Position numbers and translations under genes: made by a program. This document shows, piece after piece, positions 7,674 through 16,571 of a stretch of DNA of 25,342 nucleotides. The notes under the pieces are model-generated. The model was not told where the DNA came from. It ran no database searches and saw nothing but the letters and a program-made list of their open reading frames with translations. Every line of letters starts with the position of its first letter. The first letter of the stretch is position 1. The DNA is from Bacillota bacterium (GTDB taxonomy: Bacteria; Bacillota_A; Clostridia; Lachnospirales; Bianqueaceae): positions 1-25,342 of the forward strand of contig JAFOIR010000045.1 of the NCBI GenBank assembly GCA_017420625.1. The letters run 5' to 3'.

Positions 7674-8462
7674 ATGAACTATATTCTTGAATGCTGCTGC
7701 GACAGTGTTGAGTCAGCACTGGCCGCAGAGAGAGGCGGAGCAAACCGTATAGAACTATGTGCGAATCTGGTGATCGGAGGAACGACTCCTTCTCTGGCAC
7801 TTTTTCATGCTGTCAGAAAAGCAGTCAGTATTCGTATTCATGTCCTGCTGAGACCAAGATTCGGAGATTTTTGCTATACTGAATATGAAAAACAGATCCT
7901 GCTTGAGGAAGTTCGCCTGTTCAGACAAGCTGGTGCGGATGGAATTGTGATCGGAGCATTAAAACCAGACGGGGAGTTGGATGTTCAGTTTCTCGAATCC
8001 CTGATCGGGGAAAAGGGAAATATGAAAGCAACGCTTCACCGGGCTTTTGACATGTGCAAAGATCAGGGGGCTTCCATGGAGGAAGCGATTCGATTGGGAT
8101 TTAATACGATCCTTACCTCAGGTGGGGAGAACCTGGCTGTTGACGGCGTGGGACTTCTTCGTAAACTCAATGAAAAGGCACAAGGCAGAATCAGTCTGAT
8201 GGCCGGATCCGGCATCAGTGCAGATGCGATTCGAAGAATCCTTTCTTCGGTACCTCTTGATAGTTTTCACATGTCCGGCAAGAAAGTAATGGAAAGCCCT
8301 ATGATTTTTCGCAAAGAAAGTGTATCTATGGGACTTCAGTCCCTGAGTGAATATGAGATCTGGCAGACCGATGAGATCAGAATCCGTGAAGCCAAAGAAG
8401 TACTGGAAACGGTTTACGGAAAGAATAGGCAGGAGGAAACACAGCATGAAATGGATCAGTAA
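7674..8462 (+). CDS. cutC: CutC family protein (copper homeostasis family)
   Basis: A 262-residue TIM-barrel protein with the CutC family motifs: GANRIELCANLVIGGTTPS (residues ~22-40), LLRPRFGDFCYTEYE (~58-72), GIVIGALKPDGELD (~85-98), TLHRAFDMCKD (~120-130) and ILTSGGE (~146-152). It was first linked to copper tolerance in E. coli, but a direct role in copper handling is disputed and the reaction is unknown. It heads a long run of housekeeping genes behind its own promoter. Its last 17 bases overlap the start of the NAD(P)H-hydrate repair gene, whose AGGAGG lies inside cutC. Confidence 0.9.
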   Translation: MNYILECCCDSVESALAAERGGANRIELCANLVIGGTTPSLALFHAVRKAVSIRIHVLLRPRFGDFCYTEYEKQILLEEVRLFRQAGADGIVIGALKPDGELDVQFLESLIGEKGNMKATLHRAFDMCKDQGASMEEAIRLGFNTILTSGGENLAVDGVGLLRKLNEKAQGRISLMAGSGISADAIRRILSSVPLDSFHMSGKKVMESPMIFRKESVSMGLQSLSEYEIWQTDEIRIREAKEVLETVYGKNRQEETQHEMDQ

Positions 8463-10002
8463 GACAGATGCGATCAGAAGAGCTGACAAGTATGCGACCA
8501 GGGAACTGAAAGTTCCCGGAATTCTGCTGATGGAAGCTGCAGCAAGACAGGTTGCGCTCAGACTTCAGAAACTCTGCACAAAGCAGGATGATATCCTGTT
8601 TCTTTGTGGAAGCGGAGGCAACGGAGGAGATGGTTTTGCCGCCGCCAGAATGATGAAATCAGCCGGATACCAGGTTCGTGTGTTCTTTGCCGGAGAGAAG
8701 GACAGGTTGACGGAAGAAGCCAGAACCAATTATGACATGTTGATCGGATATCAGATTTCTGTCCTGTCGATCCCTCAGGCATCTGTATTCAATCATCTGG
8801 CAGCCGAGAGCGAATGGGTTGTTGATGCTCTGTTCGGAACCGGATTGGATCGGGAAATCCAGGGAATGCATGAGCAAATTATTACCAGCGTCAATGAACT
8901 TCATCGCAGGGGTGTTTTCAAAGTTCTTTCTATCGATATTCCTTCCGGCATCCAGGGTGATACCGGCAATGTCATGGGATGTGCTATCGAAGCAGATGAA
9001 ACCGTATCATTCTGCCGATATAAACCAGGTCTTTTACTGTATCCGGGCAGAGATCATGCTGGTCATATCAGTGTGGTCGATATCGGAATTCCGGAATCGA
9101 TTCCTCCGCTTCAGGAAGCAAAAGATTTCATGCTGGAAAAACAGGATGTTGCATGGCTTTTGCCTCAGAGACGCTCCCGTTCACACAAAGGGCTTTACGG
9201 ACATCTGCTGGCAGTTGCGGGCAGTCGGAATATGTCGGGCGCTGCCGTGCTCTCAACGATCAGTGCATATAAAGTTGGCACCGGACTGGTTGAGACTCTT
9301 GTTCCTGAAGTGATTCAGCCAATTCTCCAGAATAGGGTTCCTGAAGCGATTTCTTTCCCTTATCAGGCTAAGAATGCTGAAGACCTTGCATTTCTTCCCG
9401 GACTGATCGAAAAATCATCAGCAGTCATGATGGGTCCGGGTATGAGCATGGAACCCTATGCTCAACGCATGATGAAACAGATCGTAGAACTGATGCCAAA
9501 GAACAAACCGCTTGTCATGGATGCGGATGCACTGAATCTATTGTCCATCGATGAAGAATTTCAGCAAATGGTAGCTTCCAGAGGGAAAAATACAGTACTC
9601 ACACCACATCTGGGAGAAGCTTCCAGACTGCTGAATCAAAGCGTTAAATCGATCATGGATGATCCTATCCGGGCAGCAAAAGAACTTTCGGAACGCTATC
9701 ACAGTATTGCTGTTCTGAAAGATGCTATGACCCTGGTCTGTGAACCAGCCGGAAGAATGTTCTATAACACGACCGGAAACAATGGCATGTCGACGGCAGG
9801 CTCCGGTGATGTACTGTCAGGAATGATCGGAGGTCTTCTGGCACAGGGAATGCAGATCTTTGAAGCTGCCTGTTGTGGTGTTTATCTGCATGGAGCAGCC
9901 GGAGATCTGGCGAAACAGGCAAAAGGTGCCTATGGAATGACTTCGACAGATATTCTGAAATACATTCATATTGAGAAGATCTGTGACATGAAGGAAGAAT
10001 AA
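8446..10002 (+). CDS. nnr: Bifunctional NAD(P)H-hydrate epimerase / ADP-dependent dehydratase
   Basis: A 518-residue fused metabolite-repair enzyme. The N-terminal YjeF_N domain (about 1-220) epimerises R- to S-NAD(P)HX. It shows LCGSGGNGGDGFAAAR (53-68), VDALFGTGLDR (126-136) and SIDIPSG with Asp164. The C-terminal ribokinase-like domain (about 230-518) dehydrates S-NAD(P)HX using ADP. It shows VMDADALNLL, LTPHLGEASRL and the AGSGDVLSG motif with Asp455. The ATG at 8446 is chosen because AGGAGG (8431-8436) precedes it and because MKWISKTDAIRRAD is the normal family N-terminus; an in-frame ATG at 8347 would add residues in the cutC frame overlap. It overlaps cutC by 17 bases. Confidence 0.94.
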   Translation: MKWISKTDAIRRADKYATRELKVPGILLMEAAARQVALRLQKLCTKQDDILFLCGSGGNGGDGFAAARMMKSAGYQVRVFFAGEKDRLTEEARTNYDMLIGYQISVLSIPQASVFNHLAAESEWVVDALFGTGLDREIQGMHEQIITSVNELHRRGVFKVLSIDIPSGIQGDTGNVMGCAIEADETVSFCRYKPGLLLYPGRDHAGHISVVDIGIPESIPPLQEAKDFMLEKQDVAWLLPQRRSRSHKGLYGHLLAVAGSRNMSGAAVLSTISAYKVGTGLVETLVPEVIQPILQNRVPEAISFPYQAKNAEDLAFLPGLIEKSSAVMMGPGMSMEPYAQRMMKQIVELMPKNKPLVMDADALNLLSIDEEFQQMVASRGKNTVLTPHLGEASRLLNQSVKSIMDDPIRAAKELSERYHSIAVLKDAMTLVCEPAGRMFYNTTGNNGMSTAGSGDVLSGMIGGLLAQGMQIFEAACCGVYLHGAAGDLAKQAKGAYGMTSTDILKYIHIEKICDMKEE

Positions 10003-10004
10003 AC

Positions 10005-10691
10005 ATGGCCCCTAAATTTTCGAACGATTGGGCAGTCCTTCTGCAGGACGAGTTTCAGAAGGATTATTACCAGAATCTACGACGTTTTCTTGCCGGAGAA
10101 TACCGTACAAAGGTCATTTATCCGGATATGTATCATATTTTTGCAGCACTCCAGAATACAGCCTATGAAGATGTGAAAGTCGTTATTCTGGGACAGGATC
10201 CGTATCATGGGATCGGGCAGGCACACGGTTTCAGTTTTTCTGTTCAGCCAGGGATCGATATTCCACCTTCCCTTCGCAATATCTATCAGGAGCTGCAGAC
10301 GGATCTGGGCTGTTACATACCGCATACAGGTTATCTGAAAAAATGGGCTGATCAGGGCGTACTGCTATTGAACTCTGTACTAACAGTTCGTGCAGGCAGC
10401 CCCGGTTCTCATCAGGGAATGGGATGGGAAATCTTTACGGATGATGTGATCAGGCTCCTGAATGAACGGGAAAAACCTATGGTGTTTATGTTATGGGGAA
10501 GATATGCGAGAAATAAGAAGGCTTTGATCACAGGACGACAGCATCTGATTCTGGAAGCGGCGCATCCAAGTCCGTTGTCTGCCTATCATGGGTTTTTTGG
10601 CTGCCGGCATTTTTCCAAAGCAAATGATTTTTTGATTTCACATGGAATGTCTCCGATCGATTGGCAGATCGAAGATCAGGGAGTAGTTTGA
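10005..10691 (+). CDS. ung: Uracil-DNA glycosylase (family 1)
   Basis: A 228-residue base-excision repair enzyme removing uracil from DNA. The water-activating loop GQDPYHG (64-69 region, catalytic Asp65) and the leucine/histidine loop HPSPLSA (His187) are both intact. GFSFSV, PPSLRNIYQEL and LLLNSVLTV are further family segments. Length is typical. The start lies 2 bases after the nnr stop, with AAGGAAGA upstream. It is followed after one base by alr. Confidence 0.97.
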   Translation: MAPKFSNDWAVLLQDEFQKDYYQNLRRFLAGEYRTKVIYPDMYHIFAALQNTAYEDVKVVILGQDPYHGIGQAHGFSFSVQPGIDIPPSLRNIYQELQTDLGCYIPHTGYLKKWADQGVLLLNSVLTVRAGSPGSHQGMGWEIFTDDVIRLLNEREKPMVFMLWGRYARNKKALITGRQHLILEAAHPSPLSAYHGFFGCRHFSKANDFLISHGMSPIDWQIEDQGVV

Positions 10692-10692
10692 A

Positions 10693-11817
10693 ATGGGACA
10701 TTATTATCGGGTGAGAGCTGAGATAAGACTCGATGCCCTTCGTGCAAATATCAGGAACATACGTTCAAAGATAGGGAATGAAACGCTTTTGATGGCTGTC
10801 ATTAAAAGCAATGCATACGGACATGGTATAGAACATGTGATTCCTGTGATGGAGGAGGAGAAGGTCGATCAGTATGCCGTTGCTTCCGTTGGTGAAGGGG
10901 TACTGGTACGAAAACTGACAAACAGTCCTGTTCTGGTACTCGGATATACTGATCCGGACGATTATCCGGAAGCACTGTCATCTCATATCGATCTGACAAT
11001 TTTCAGCCTCGAACAGGCACAGATGCTGTCGGAGGTCTGTGAGAAAACAGGGCAAACAGCAAGAATCCATATCAAGATTGAGACTGGTATGGAGAGGATC
11101 GGCTTTGAACCGGGTATCGTTACAGCCGAATTTATTCGCAAAATCAGCTTGCTTCCCGGTATTGAGATCGCCGGTTTCTTCAGTCATTTTGCAAGAAGTG
11201 ACGAGAAGGATAAAACAGCGGCAAGAAGTCAGCTTCAGAAAATGACTTCGTTTCTCGAACTCGTGGAGAAACGCGGCGTGAAGATCCCGCTGATGCATAT
11301 TGCAAACAGTGCTGGAATTATGGAGTTTCCGGAAAGTTACAAGAATCTGCCTTACCCGGTGATGGTAAGAGCAGGGATCATGCTGTATGGGCTCTATCCA
11401 TCCGAAGAAATGGATAAAGAGGCGTTTGAACTCGATCCGGTCATGCAGCTGAAGTCACATATTGTTTACCTCAAATGGGTAGAAAAAGGGACACCGATCG
11501 GATACGGAGGATCCTATGTGACTGATCGAAGGATGCATATCGCTACTATACCGATCGGATATGGAGACGGATATCCCCGGCATCTTTCCAACTGCGGAGA
11601 GGTTCTGATCCGCGGAATGAAGGCGCCTATCCGGGGAAGAGTATGCATGGATCAGTTAATGGTTGATGTAACGGACATTCCTGGTGTGAGACTCAGAGAT
11701 GAGGTACTGTTGTTTGGAAAAGATCTGCTTCTCGAGGATGTTGCTGCAAAAGCAGGCACCATTCATTACGAAATCATCTGTCAGCTCACAGATCGTGTGG
11801 AACGAATTGATATATAA
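10693..11817 (+). CDS. alr: Alanine racemase
   Basis: A 374-residue PLP enzyme that interconverts L- and D-alanine, supplying D-alanine for peptidoglycan. The PLP lysine is Lys38 in AVIKSNAYGHG. The second catalytic base is Tyr271 in PIGYGGSY. MVRAGIMLYGLYP and GRVCMDQLMVDVT are the other family blocks. Length is normal. The start is one base after the ung stop, with GGGAG upstream, so it is part of the same transcript. A metabolic operon of ung with alr has no obvious functional logic. Confidence 0.97.
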   Translation: MGHYYRVRAEIRLDALRANIRNIRSKIGNETLLMAVIKSNAYGHGIEHVIPVMEEEKVDQYAVASVGEGVLVRKLTNSPVLVLGYTDPDDYPEALSSHIDLTIFSLEQAQMLSEVCEKTGQTARIHIKIETGMERIGFEPGIVTAEFIRKISLLPGIEIAGFFSHFARSDEKDKTAARSQLQKMTSFLELVEKRGVKIPLMHIANSAGIMEFPESYKNLPYPVMVRAGIMLYGLYPSEEMDKEAFELDPVMQLKSHIVYLKWVEKGTPIGYGGSYVTDRRMHIATIPIGYGDGYPRHLSNCGEVLIRGMKAPIRGRVCMDQLMVDVTDIPGVRLRDEVLLFGKDLLLEDVAAKAGTIHYEIICQLTDRVERIDI

Positions 11818-11838
11818 TTGTCATGGAGGAATCAAAAC

Positions 11839-13083
11839 ATGGATAAGCAGACAGAGCAGGCATTGTTTGAACGGATCCGGAAGGAAGGACAGGGGCAGAT
11901 TCTCCGCTTCTGGGAGGAATTGACCGATGATCAGAAGGATTCTTTGAAAAAGCAGATCGAAGGGATCGACTTTCAGATGATTCGTGCTTCGATGCAGCAG
12001 CCCAATCTTGCCATGGAAAGTGTGATCTCACCGCTTCATACTTTTACCTGTGAAGAACAGGAAGCAGAAAAAGAAACAGACAGAAAGCTGGGAGAAGAGA
12101 TCATCCGGCAGGGCAAAGTGGCTGCTCTCGTTCTGGCTGGCGGACAAGGATCCCGACTTGGCTATGATGGGCCAAAAGGAACTTTGAAAGTAGGTATTAC
12201 AAAGGATCTTTATCTCTTTGGAATTCTGATTTCCAATATGCTCGACAATATGAAGCAGGCTGGCAGTGAAAAACCTCTTCATTTTCTTGTGATGACGAGC
12301 GATCAGAATCATGAAGCAACCGTGAAGTTTTTTGAAGAAAAAGAATATTTTGGTTATCCGAAAGACTATATCCATTTCTTCCGCCAGGATATGGCACCAG
12401 CGCTTTCTCACGAAGGAAAGATCCTTTTGGAAGATAAAGATCGGATCTCGCTGGCACCCAATGGAAACGGCGGATGGTTTTCGTCCATGCAGCGCTGCGG
12501 TCTGCTGGATGTGCTGAAAAAAGACGGAGTAGAATGGATCAATGTTTTTTCTGTTGATAATGTTCTGCAGAACATAGCAGATCCGGTCTTTCTTGGGGCA
12601 GCTTCCTCCCGTGGAATTTATGCAGGAGCCAAGGTTATTGCCAAGGTCAGTCCGGATGAAAAGGTCGGAGCCATCTGCTACAGGAACGGAAGACCTTCCG
12701 TTGTTGAATACTCTGAACTGACAGATGAAATGCGAAACGCAAAGGATCAAGACGGCAACTATCTGTATCATTTCGGTGTTACGCTCAATTATATTTTCCA
12801 TCTGGAAGAAACAGAAAAGGCAGCCAGGAATCAGCTTCCGATCCATCGGGCAAACAAGAAGATCGTTTGTCTTAATGAAAAGGGAGACAGATTCATACCG
12901 GATGAACCGAATGCCTATAAGCTGGAATATTTCATTTTTGATATCCTGGAGGCGTTCGATGAAGTTCTCTCTTTGGAATGTATCAGAGAAGATGAATTTG
13001 CGCCGATCAAGAACAAGGAAGGCGTCGATTCACTGGATAGTGCCAGGGCACTTCTTGTAAAGAAGACAGGGATCGTGCTGTAA
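11839..13083 (+). CDS. UDPGP-type uridylyltransferase (UAP1-like UDP-sugar pyrophosphorylase)
   Basis: A 414-residue nucleotidyltransferase of the eukaryote-like UDPGP family. It has the UTP-binding motif LAGGQGSRLG (99-108) with GPKG downstream. It also has QDMAPALSHEGKILLEDKD and APNGNGGWF, which closely match the sugar/uridine-binding loops of UDP-N-acetylglucosamine pyrophosphorylase (UAP1/AGX1). It would make UDP-GlcNAc or UDP-glucose from UTP and the sugar-1-phosphate; which sugar cannot be told. The first ~95 residues are the helical N-terminal extension of the family. ATG 11839 is chosen over an in-frame TTG at 11818 because GGAGGA (11825-11830) sits 8 bases before it. Confidence 0.88.
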   Translation: MDKQTEQALFERIRKEGQGQILRFWEELTDDQKDSLKKQIEGIDFQMIRASMQQPNLAMESVISPLHTFTCEEQEAEKETDRKLGEEIIRQGKVAALVLAGGQGSRLGYDGPKGTLKVGITKDLYLFGILISNMLDNMKQAGSEKPLHFLVMTSDQNHEATVKFFEEKEYFGYPKDYIHFFRQDMAPALSHEGKILLEDKDRISLAPNGNGGWFSSMQRCGLLDVLKKDGVEWINVFSVDNVLQNIADPVFLGAASSRGIYAGAKVIAKVSPDEKVGAICYRNGRPSVVEYSELTDEMRNAKDQDGNYLYHFGVTLNYIFHLEETEKAARNQLPIHRANKKIVCLNEKGDRFIPDEPNAYKLEYFIFDILEAFDEVLSLECIREDEFAPIKNKEGVDSLDSARALLVKKTGIVL

Positions 13084-13104
13084 GATCAGGAAAAGGGGTA
13101 GGCC

Positions 13105-13668
13105 ATGAAAAAACCTTATGTAATTGCAATTGCCGGATGTTCCGGCAGCGGAAAGTCCACCTTGTCACAAAAACTGCTGGATGATCTGAAAGACGACTAT
13201 CGGGTTGAACTGCTGGCAACCGATCGGTATTTTAACCGGCCGCTGCCGAAGATGATTTCTCCGCTTTCCGGACTGGAATATGATGATTATAATTGTCCGG
13301 AATCTCTGAATTTTGCTAAATACTACGAAGATGTCAAAGCGCTCATAAGCAGAGATGATCTGGATATCGTGATCCTGGAAGGACTGACGGTCCTTTATTT
13401 CCCGGAACTTCTCGAACTGGAAGATCTGAAGATCTATATTGATCTGGATCCGGAGATTCGGATGTATCGCCGAATCGTACGCAACATGAAGGCCGGCAGG
13501 GGCAGTATGGAAGAAATTGCAGACTTTTACCTGAATTCTGCCAAGTACAGTGAAACCAAATATTTCCTCCCGACCAAACTGAATGCGGATATCATTCTAG
13601 GCGGACATAATTTCCAGAAAAAGGCAGTGAGTATCGTTGAACGGTACGTACGGGACGAGTTATGCTGA
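13105..13668 (+). CDS. Uridine kinase-like P-loop kinase
   Basis: A 187-residue P-loop kinase of the phosphoribulokinase/uridine kinase family. Walker A is GCSGSGKST (11-19). ATDRYFNRPLP resembles the substrate-binding segment, and VILEGLTVLY the strand carrying the catalytic acid. ARG-rich IRMYRRIVRNMKAGRG is the lid. It is shorter than the usual ~210-residue uridine kinase, mainly toward the C-terminus, and the segment after Walker A is divergent, so phosphorylation of uridine is probable but not proven. GGGG lies before the ATG. The stop overlaps the nadK start by 7 bases. Confidence 0.75.
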   Translation: MKKPYVIAIAGCSGSGKSTLSQKLLDDLKDDYRVELLATDRYFNRPLPKMISPLSGLEYDDYNCPESLNFAKYYEDVKALISRDDLDIVILEGLTVLYFPELLELEDLKIYIDLDPEIRMYRRIVRNMKAGRGSMEEIADFYLNSAKYSETKYFLPTKLNADIILGGHNFQKKAVSIVERYVRDELC

Positions 13669-14471
13669 AATCAGTTTATGTTTATTCCAATCAGGATAAA
13701 GATCCGAGTGGGGAAAAAAGAAAATATGTGGAAGACTTCCTTCTCAGTCAGAACGTGGAAGTAAAAACTTTGACTGAGAAATCGTCTGAACCATATCAGG
13801 CAGATCTGGCAGTCGTGCTTGGCGGTGACGGTACGATGATTCGTCTTGCCCATCATCTGCTTGGAACCGGAATTCCAATCATTGGCATCAACCTGGGAAG
13901 ACTGGGTTATATGGCAGAGATCGAATGGAATCAGGTAGAGGAGTGTCTTCAAAAAGCGATCCGCGAAGAATTCTCCATTGAAGAGCGATTGATGCTGGAA
14001 GCAAGGGTCGGAGATGATCCGAAAACCTATTTCGCTGTCAATGATTTTGCAATTCATCGGGATTTAAGTGATGGAATTCTGGGAATTCGGTGTGAGATCA
14101 ACCAACACTTCCTGGCCGATTTTCAGGCTGACGGTGTGATCATCGCATCTCCCTGCGGTTCAACGGCTTATAACTTTTCTGCGGGAGGACCCATCCTCAA
14201 TCCGGTTTCTGATAATCTGATTCTGACACCGCTGTGTGCCCATGGTCTGCTGGATCGCTCGATCGTGCTCAGAGGGGATGATCATCTGGATTTCTATTTG
14301 GATAAGTTTTCAAAAGCGGATCATGCAGCTTTTATTGCGGATGGGAATCGTGTGATTCCGGTTCCTCCGAAGACCTGGATCCATGTTTATCGAAGCCGGT
14401 ATACATTCCCGCTGGCCAAGGTCTCAGATATGAGTTTCTTTGAGATCGTTCAGAAAAAAATGCGGCCGTAA
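13662..14471 (+). CDS. nadK: NAD kinase
   Basis: A 269-residue enzyme that phosphorylates NAD+ to NADP+. It carries the GGDGT motif (54-58, catalytic Asp56), GINLGRLGYMAE, and the glycine-rich FQADGVIIASPCGSTAYNF block, where SPCGSTAY replaces the common TPTGSTAY. The position NDFAIHRD supplies the conserved Asn-acid pair. It overlaps the kinase-like gene upstream by 7 bases, so the two are probably translationally coupled. It ends the metabolic run that began at cutC; no clear terminator hairpin follows it. Confidence 0.95.
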   Translation: MLKSVYVYSNQDKDPSGEKRKYVEDFLLSQNVEVKTLTEKSSEPYQADLAVVLGGDGTMIRLAHHLLGTGIPIIGINLGRLGYMAEIEWNQVEECLQKAIREEFSIEERLMLEARVGDDPKTYFAVNDFAIHRDLSDGILGIRCEINQHFLADFQADGVIIASPCGSTAYNFSAGGPILNPVSDNLILTPLCAHGLLDRSIVLRGDDHLDFYLDKFSKADHAAFIADGNRVIPVPPKTWIHVYRSRYTFPLAKVSDMSFFEIVQKKMRP

Positions 14472-14478
14472 AAAACTA

Positions 14479-14507
14479 TTGACAGCAGTGAGACTTCGGT
14501 GTATAAT
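14479..14507 (+). promoter_or_regulatory. Consensus sigma-A promoter of the ylxM-ffh operon
   Basis: TTGACA (14479-14484), exactly 17 bp, TATAAT (14502-14507): a full consensus match. It should be strong. The predicted start is near 14513-14515, just at the inverted repeat 14515-14536. Confidence 0.9.
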
Positions 14508-14514
14508 ATCGGAC

Positions 14515-14536
14515 TGTCAAGCAAAAAAACTTGACA
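14515..14536 (+). promoter_or_regulatory. Palindrome / 5' hairpin at the ylxM transcription start
   Basis: TGTCAAG (14515-14521) and CTTGACA (14530-14536) are perfect reverse complements separated by CA7. In RNA they would form a 7-bp hairpin at the extreme 5' end of the ylxM-ffh message. In DNA they form a symmetrical site over the transcription start. It has no T-run after it, so it is not a terminator. It may be an operator or a 5' stabilising stem; the function is unknown. Confidence 0.55.
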
Positions 14537-14557
14537 CTTGATGCGCAGGTGGTTGCC

Positions 14558-14905
14558 ATGGACGATATATACTATCAGTCACTGCTGTTCGATTTTTATG
14601 GAGAACTGCTGACAGAGAAACAAAGAGAGATCATGAAACTTTACAGGCAGGAAGATCTGTCACTGGGTGAGATCGGTGAACTTCTTCATATCAGCCGACA
14701 GGGAGTTTCCGATGCGATCCATCGCTCTGTATCCAGTATGCAGCAGATCGAAAACAAGCTGCATATGATTGAGAGATATGTAAGATTGCTGACTCAGGCG
14801 GATGATCTGGAGAAAAAGATCCGTCAGAGTGATTCGAAAGAGGAGCTTCTTGCTTCTATTCTTCAGATGAAAGATACCATCTCGATCAGCACTTATCAGG
14901 AGTAA
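14558..14905 (+). CDS. ylxM: YlxM family helix-turn-helix protein (UPF0122)
   Basis: A 115-residue protein of the YlxM/UPF0122 family, normally found immediately upstream of ffh. It starts with LLFDFYGELLTEKQREIMKL and contains a sigma-region-4-like helix-turn-helix, DLSLGEIGELLHISRQGVSD (about residues 34-53). The rest is a helical, probably coiled-coil tail. In streptococci YlxM affects SRP activity; a DNA-binding role is suggested by the HTH. ATG 14558 is chosen because AGGTGG lies 6 bases before it and it gives the normal N-terminus; an in-frame TTG at 14531 falls inside the 5' palindrome and is unlikely. Confidence 0.93.
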   Translation: MDDIYYQSLLFDFYGELLTEKQREIMKLYRQEDLSLGEIGELLHISRQGVSDAIHRSVSSMQQIENKLHMIERYVRLLTQADDLEKKIRQSDSKEELLASILQMKDTISISTYQE

Positions 14906-14910
14906 GCTAA

Positions 14911-16284
14911 ATGGCATTTGAAAATCTATCCGATAAACTGCAGGAAGTCTTTAAAGGGTTCCGCAGCAAAGGTACACTGACGGAAAAAGACCTGAAAGAT
15001 GGTCTGAGAGAAGTCAAACTTGCGCTTCTGGAAGCGGATGTCAACTTTAAAGTCGTCAGAGAATTTGTCGCAAGAATTCAGGAGAGAGCACTCGGTTCCG
15101 ATGTGCTTAAGAGCCTGACACCCGGCCAGCAGGTCATCAAGATCGTTAATGAAGAAATGATCGCTTTGATGGGCTCTGACCAGGAATCAGGGCTGATCTA
15201 CGGCAGTACTTCTCCCAGCGTCTTTATGATGGCCGGTCTCCAGGGTGCTGGTAAAACGACCATGGCGGCAAAACTTGCCAACATGCTGAAAGCACGCGGT
15301 AAAAAACCGCTTTTGGCAGCCTGTGACATTTATCGTCCGGCTGCTGTCAAGCAGCTGCAGATCCTCGGTGAATCGATCGATGTTCCTGTTTTCGAAATGG
15401 GAACCGATCATGATCCGGTAGAGATCGCTAAAGGAGCCATTGAAAAGGCTAAGGTACTTGGATGCAATCTGGTGATCGTCGATACGGCAGGCCGCCTGCA
15501 GATCGATGAAAGACTGATGGAAGAACTTCAGCGGATCAAGGAAGCGGTGAATCCTTCCGAGATTCTGCTGGTAGTGGATGCCATGACCGGTCAGGAAGCA
15601 GTAAATGTAGCCAAAGGTTTCGATGAGAAACTGGATGTTACCGGTGTGATCCTGACCAAGCTGGATGGTGATACGAGAGGCGGTGCTGCACTGTCTGTTC
15701 GTGCTGTGACAGGAAAGCCCATCAAATTCTCCGGTATTGGTGAGAAGATGGGCGATATCGAACAGTTCCATCCGGACCGGATGGCATCGAGAATCCTTGG
15801 AATGGGCGATGTGCTGACAATGATCGAAAAAGCACAAAACGCCATCGACGAAGAAGATGCCAAAAACCTGTCCAAGCGTGCCATGTCAAAGGATTTCAAT
15901 CTCGAAGATTTCCTTTCCAGCATGCAGCAGGTTACAAAGATGGGAAGTGTGAGTTCTCTTCTGGGCATGATTCCCGGCATGGCCGGAAAAGTCAAGGATA
16001 CAGACATTGATGAAGGTGCTTTTAAGCGTCTGGAGGCAATGATCTATTCCATGACTCCGGAAGAAAGAAGGAAGCCTCAGATCCTGAATGCTTCCAGAAA
16101 ACGCAGGATCGTCAAGGGTTCCGGTACCAGTATTCAGGAACTGAATCGTCTGCTTAAACAATTTGATCAGATGAAAGGCATGATGAAACAGTTCAGCGGC
16201 AAAAAAGGCCGCAAAGCAATGTTAAGACAGCTCGGCGGTCTTGGTGCGGGCTTCGGCCGCGGCCAGAATCCGTTCGGGTTCTAA
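14911..16284 (+). CDS. ffh: Signal recognition particle protein Ffh (SRP54)
   Basis: A 457-residue GTPase that binds signal sequences of nascent membrane and secreted proteins together with 4.5S/scRNA. The N domain covers about 1-95. The G domain shows GLQGAGKTT (109-117), CDIYRPAA, DTAGR (191-195) and TKLDGDTRGG (249-258). The methionine-rich M domain (~300-457) includes SMTPEERRKPQILNASRKRR and GSGTS, which bind SRP RNA. The start follows the ylxM stop by 5 bases with AGGAG 8 bases upstream. The 4.5S RNA gene itself is not in this window. Confidence 0.98.
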   Translation: MAFENLSDKLQEVFKGFRSKGTLTEKDLKDGLREVKLALLEADVNFKVVREFVARIQERALGSDVLKSLTPGQQVIKIVNEEMIALMGSDQESGLIYGSTSPSVFMMAGLQGAGKTTMAAKLANMLKARGKKPLLAACDIYRPAAVKQLQILGESIDVPVFEMGTDHDPVEIAKGAIEKAKVLGCNLVIVDTAGRLQIDERLMEELQRIKEAVNPSEILLVVDAMTGQEAVNVAKGFDEKLDVTGVILTKLDGDTRGGAALSVRAVTGKPIKFSGIGEKMGDIEQFHPDRMASRILGMGDVLTMIEKAQNAIDEEDAKNLSKRAMSKDFNLEDFLSSMQQVTKMGSVSSLLGMIPGMAGKVKDTDIDEGAFKRLEAMIYSMTPEERRKPQILNASRKRRIVKGSGTSIQELNRLLKQFDQMKGMMKQFSGKKGRKAMLRQLGGLGAGFGRGQNPFGF

Positions 16285-16309
16285 ATTAGAAATATAGGAG
16301 GTTAAGACG

Positions 16310-16549
16310 ATGGTAAAGATCAGACTTAAGAGAATGGGAAAAAAGGGTGCGCCTACATATCGTATTGTTGTCGCTGACGTTCGTTCTCCCAGAGATGGCC
16401 GCTTTATCGATGAGATCGGTTTCTATGATCCGACCAAAGATCCCAGCGTGATCAAGGTTGATCAGGAAAAGGCTGCTACCTGGCTTGGCAACGGTGCTCA
16501 GCCGACCGAAACTGTGAAAAAGCTTCTGAAGATCGCTGGAATCGAATAA
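16310..16549 (+). CDS. rpsP: 30S ribosomal protein bS16
   Basis: A 79-residue protein beginning [18 protein letters not shown], the signature of bS16, with [15 protein letters not shown] in the middle. It is an assembly protein of the small ribosomal subunit. AGGAGG lies 8 bases before the ATG. It sits between ffh and khpA in one transcript, the common Bacillota order. Confidence 0.98.
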   Translation: MVKIRLKRMGKKGAPTYRIVVADVRSPRDGRFIDEIGFYDPTKDPSVIKVDQEKAATWLGNGAQPTETVKKLLKIAGIE

Positions 16550-16571
16550 GACGATCAGTTAGGAGGCTACA

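Noticed and set aside
8347..8445. Upstream in-frame ATG for the NAD(P)H-hydrate repair gene
   Set aside because: It would overlap cutC by over 100 bases, and the residues are basic nonsense; ATG 8446 has AGGAGG and the family N-terminus.
12028..12846. Minus-strand open frame of 272 codons opposite the UDP-sugar pyrophosphorylase
   Set aside because: It is antisense to a conserved enzyme, with a Phe/Cys-rich composition and no recognisable domain.
14531..14557. TTG start for ylxM nine codons upstream
   Set aside because: The TTG lies inside the palindrome, has no ribosome binding site, and the extra residues are not in the family; ATG 14558 has AGGTGG in place.
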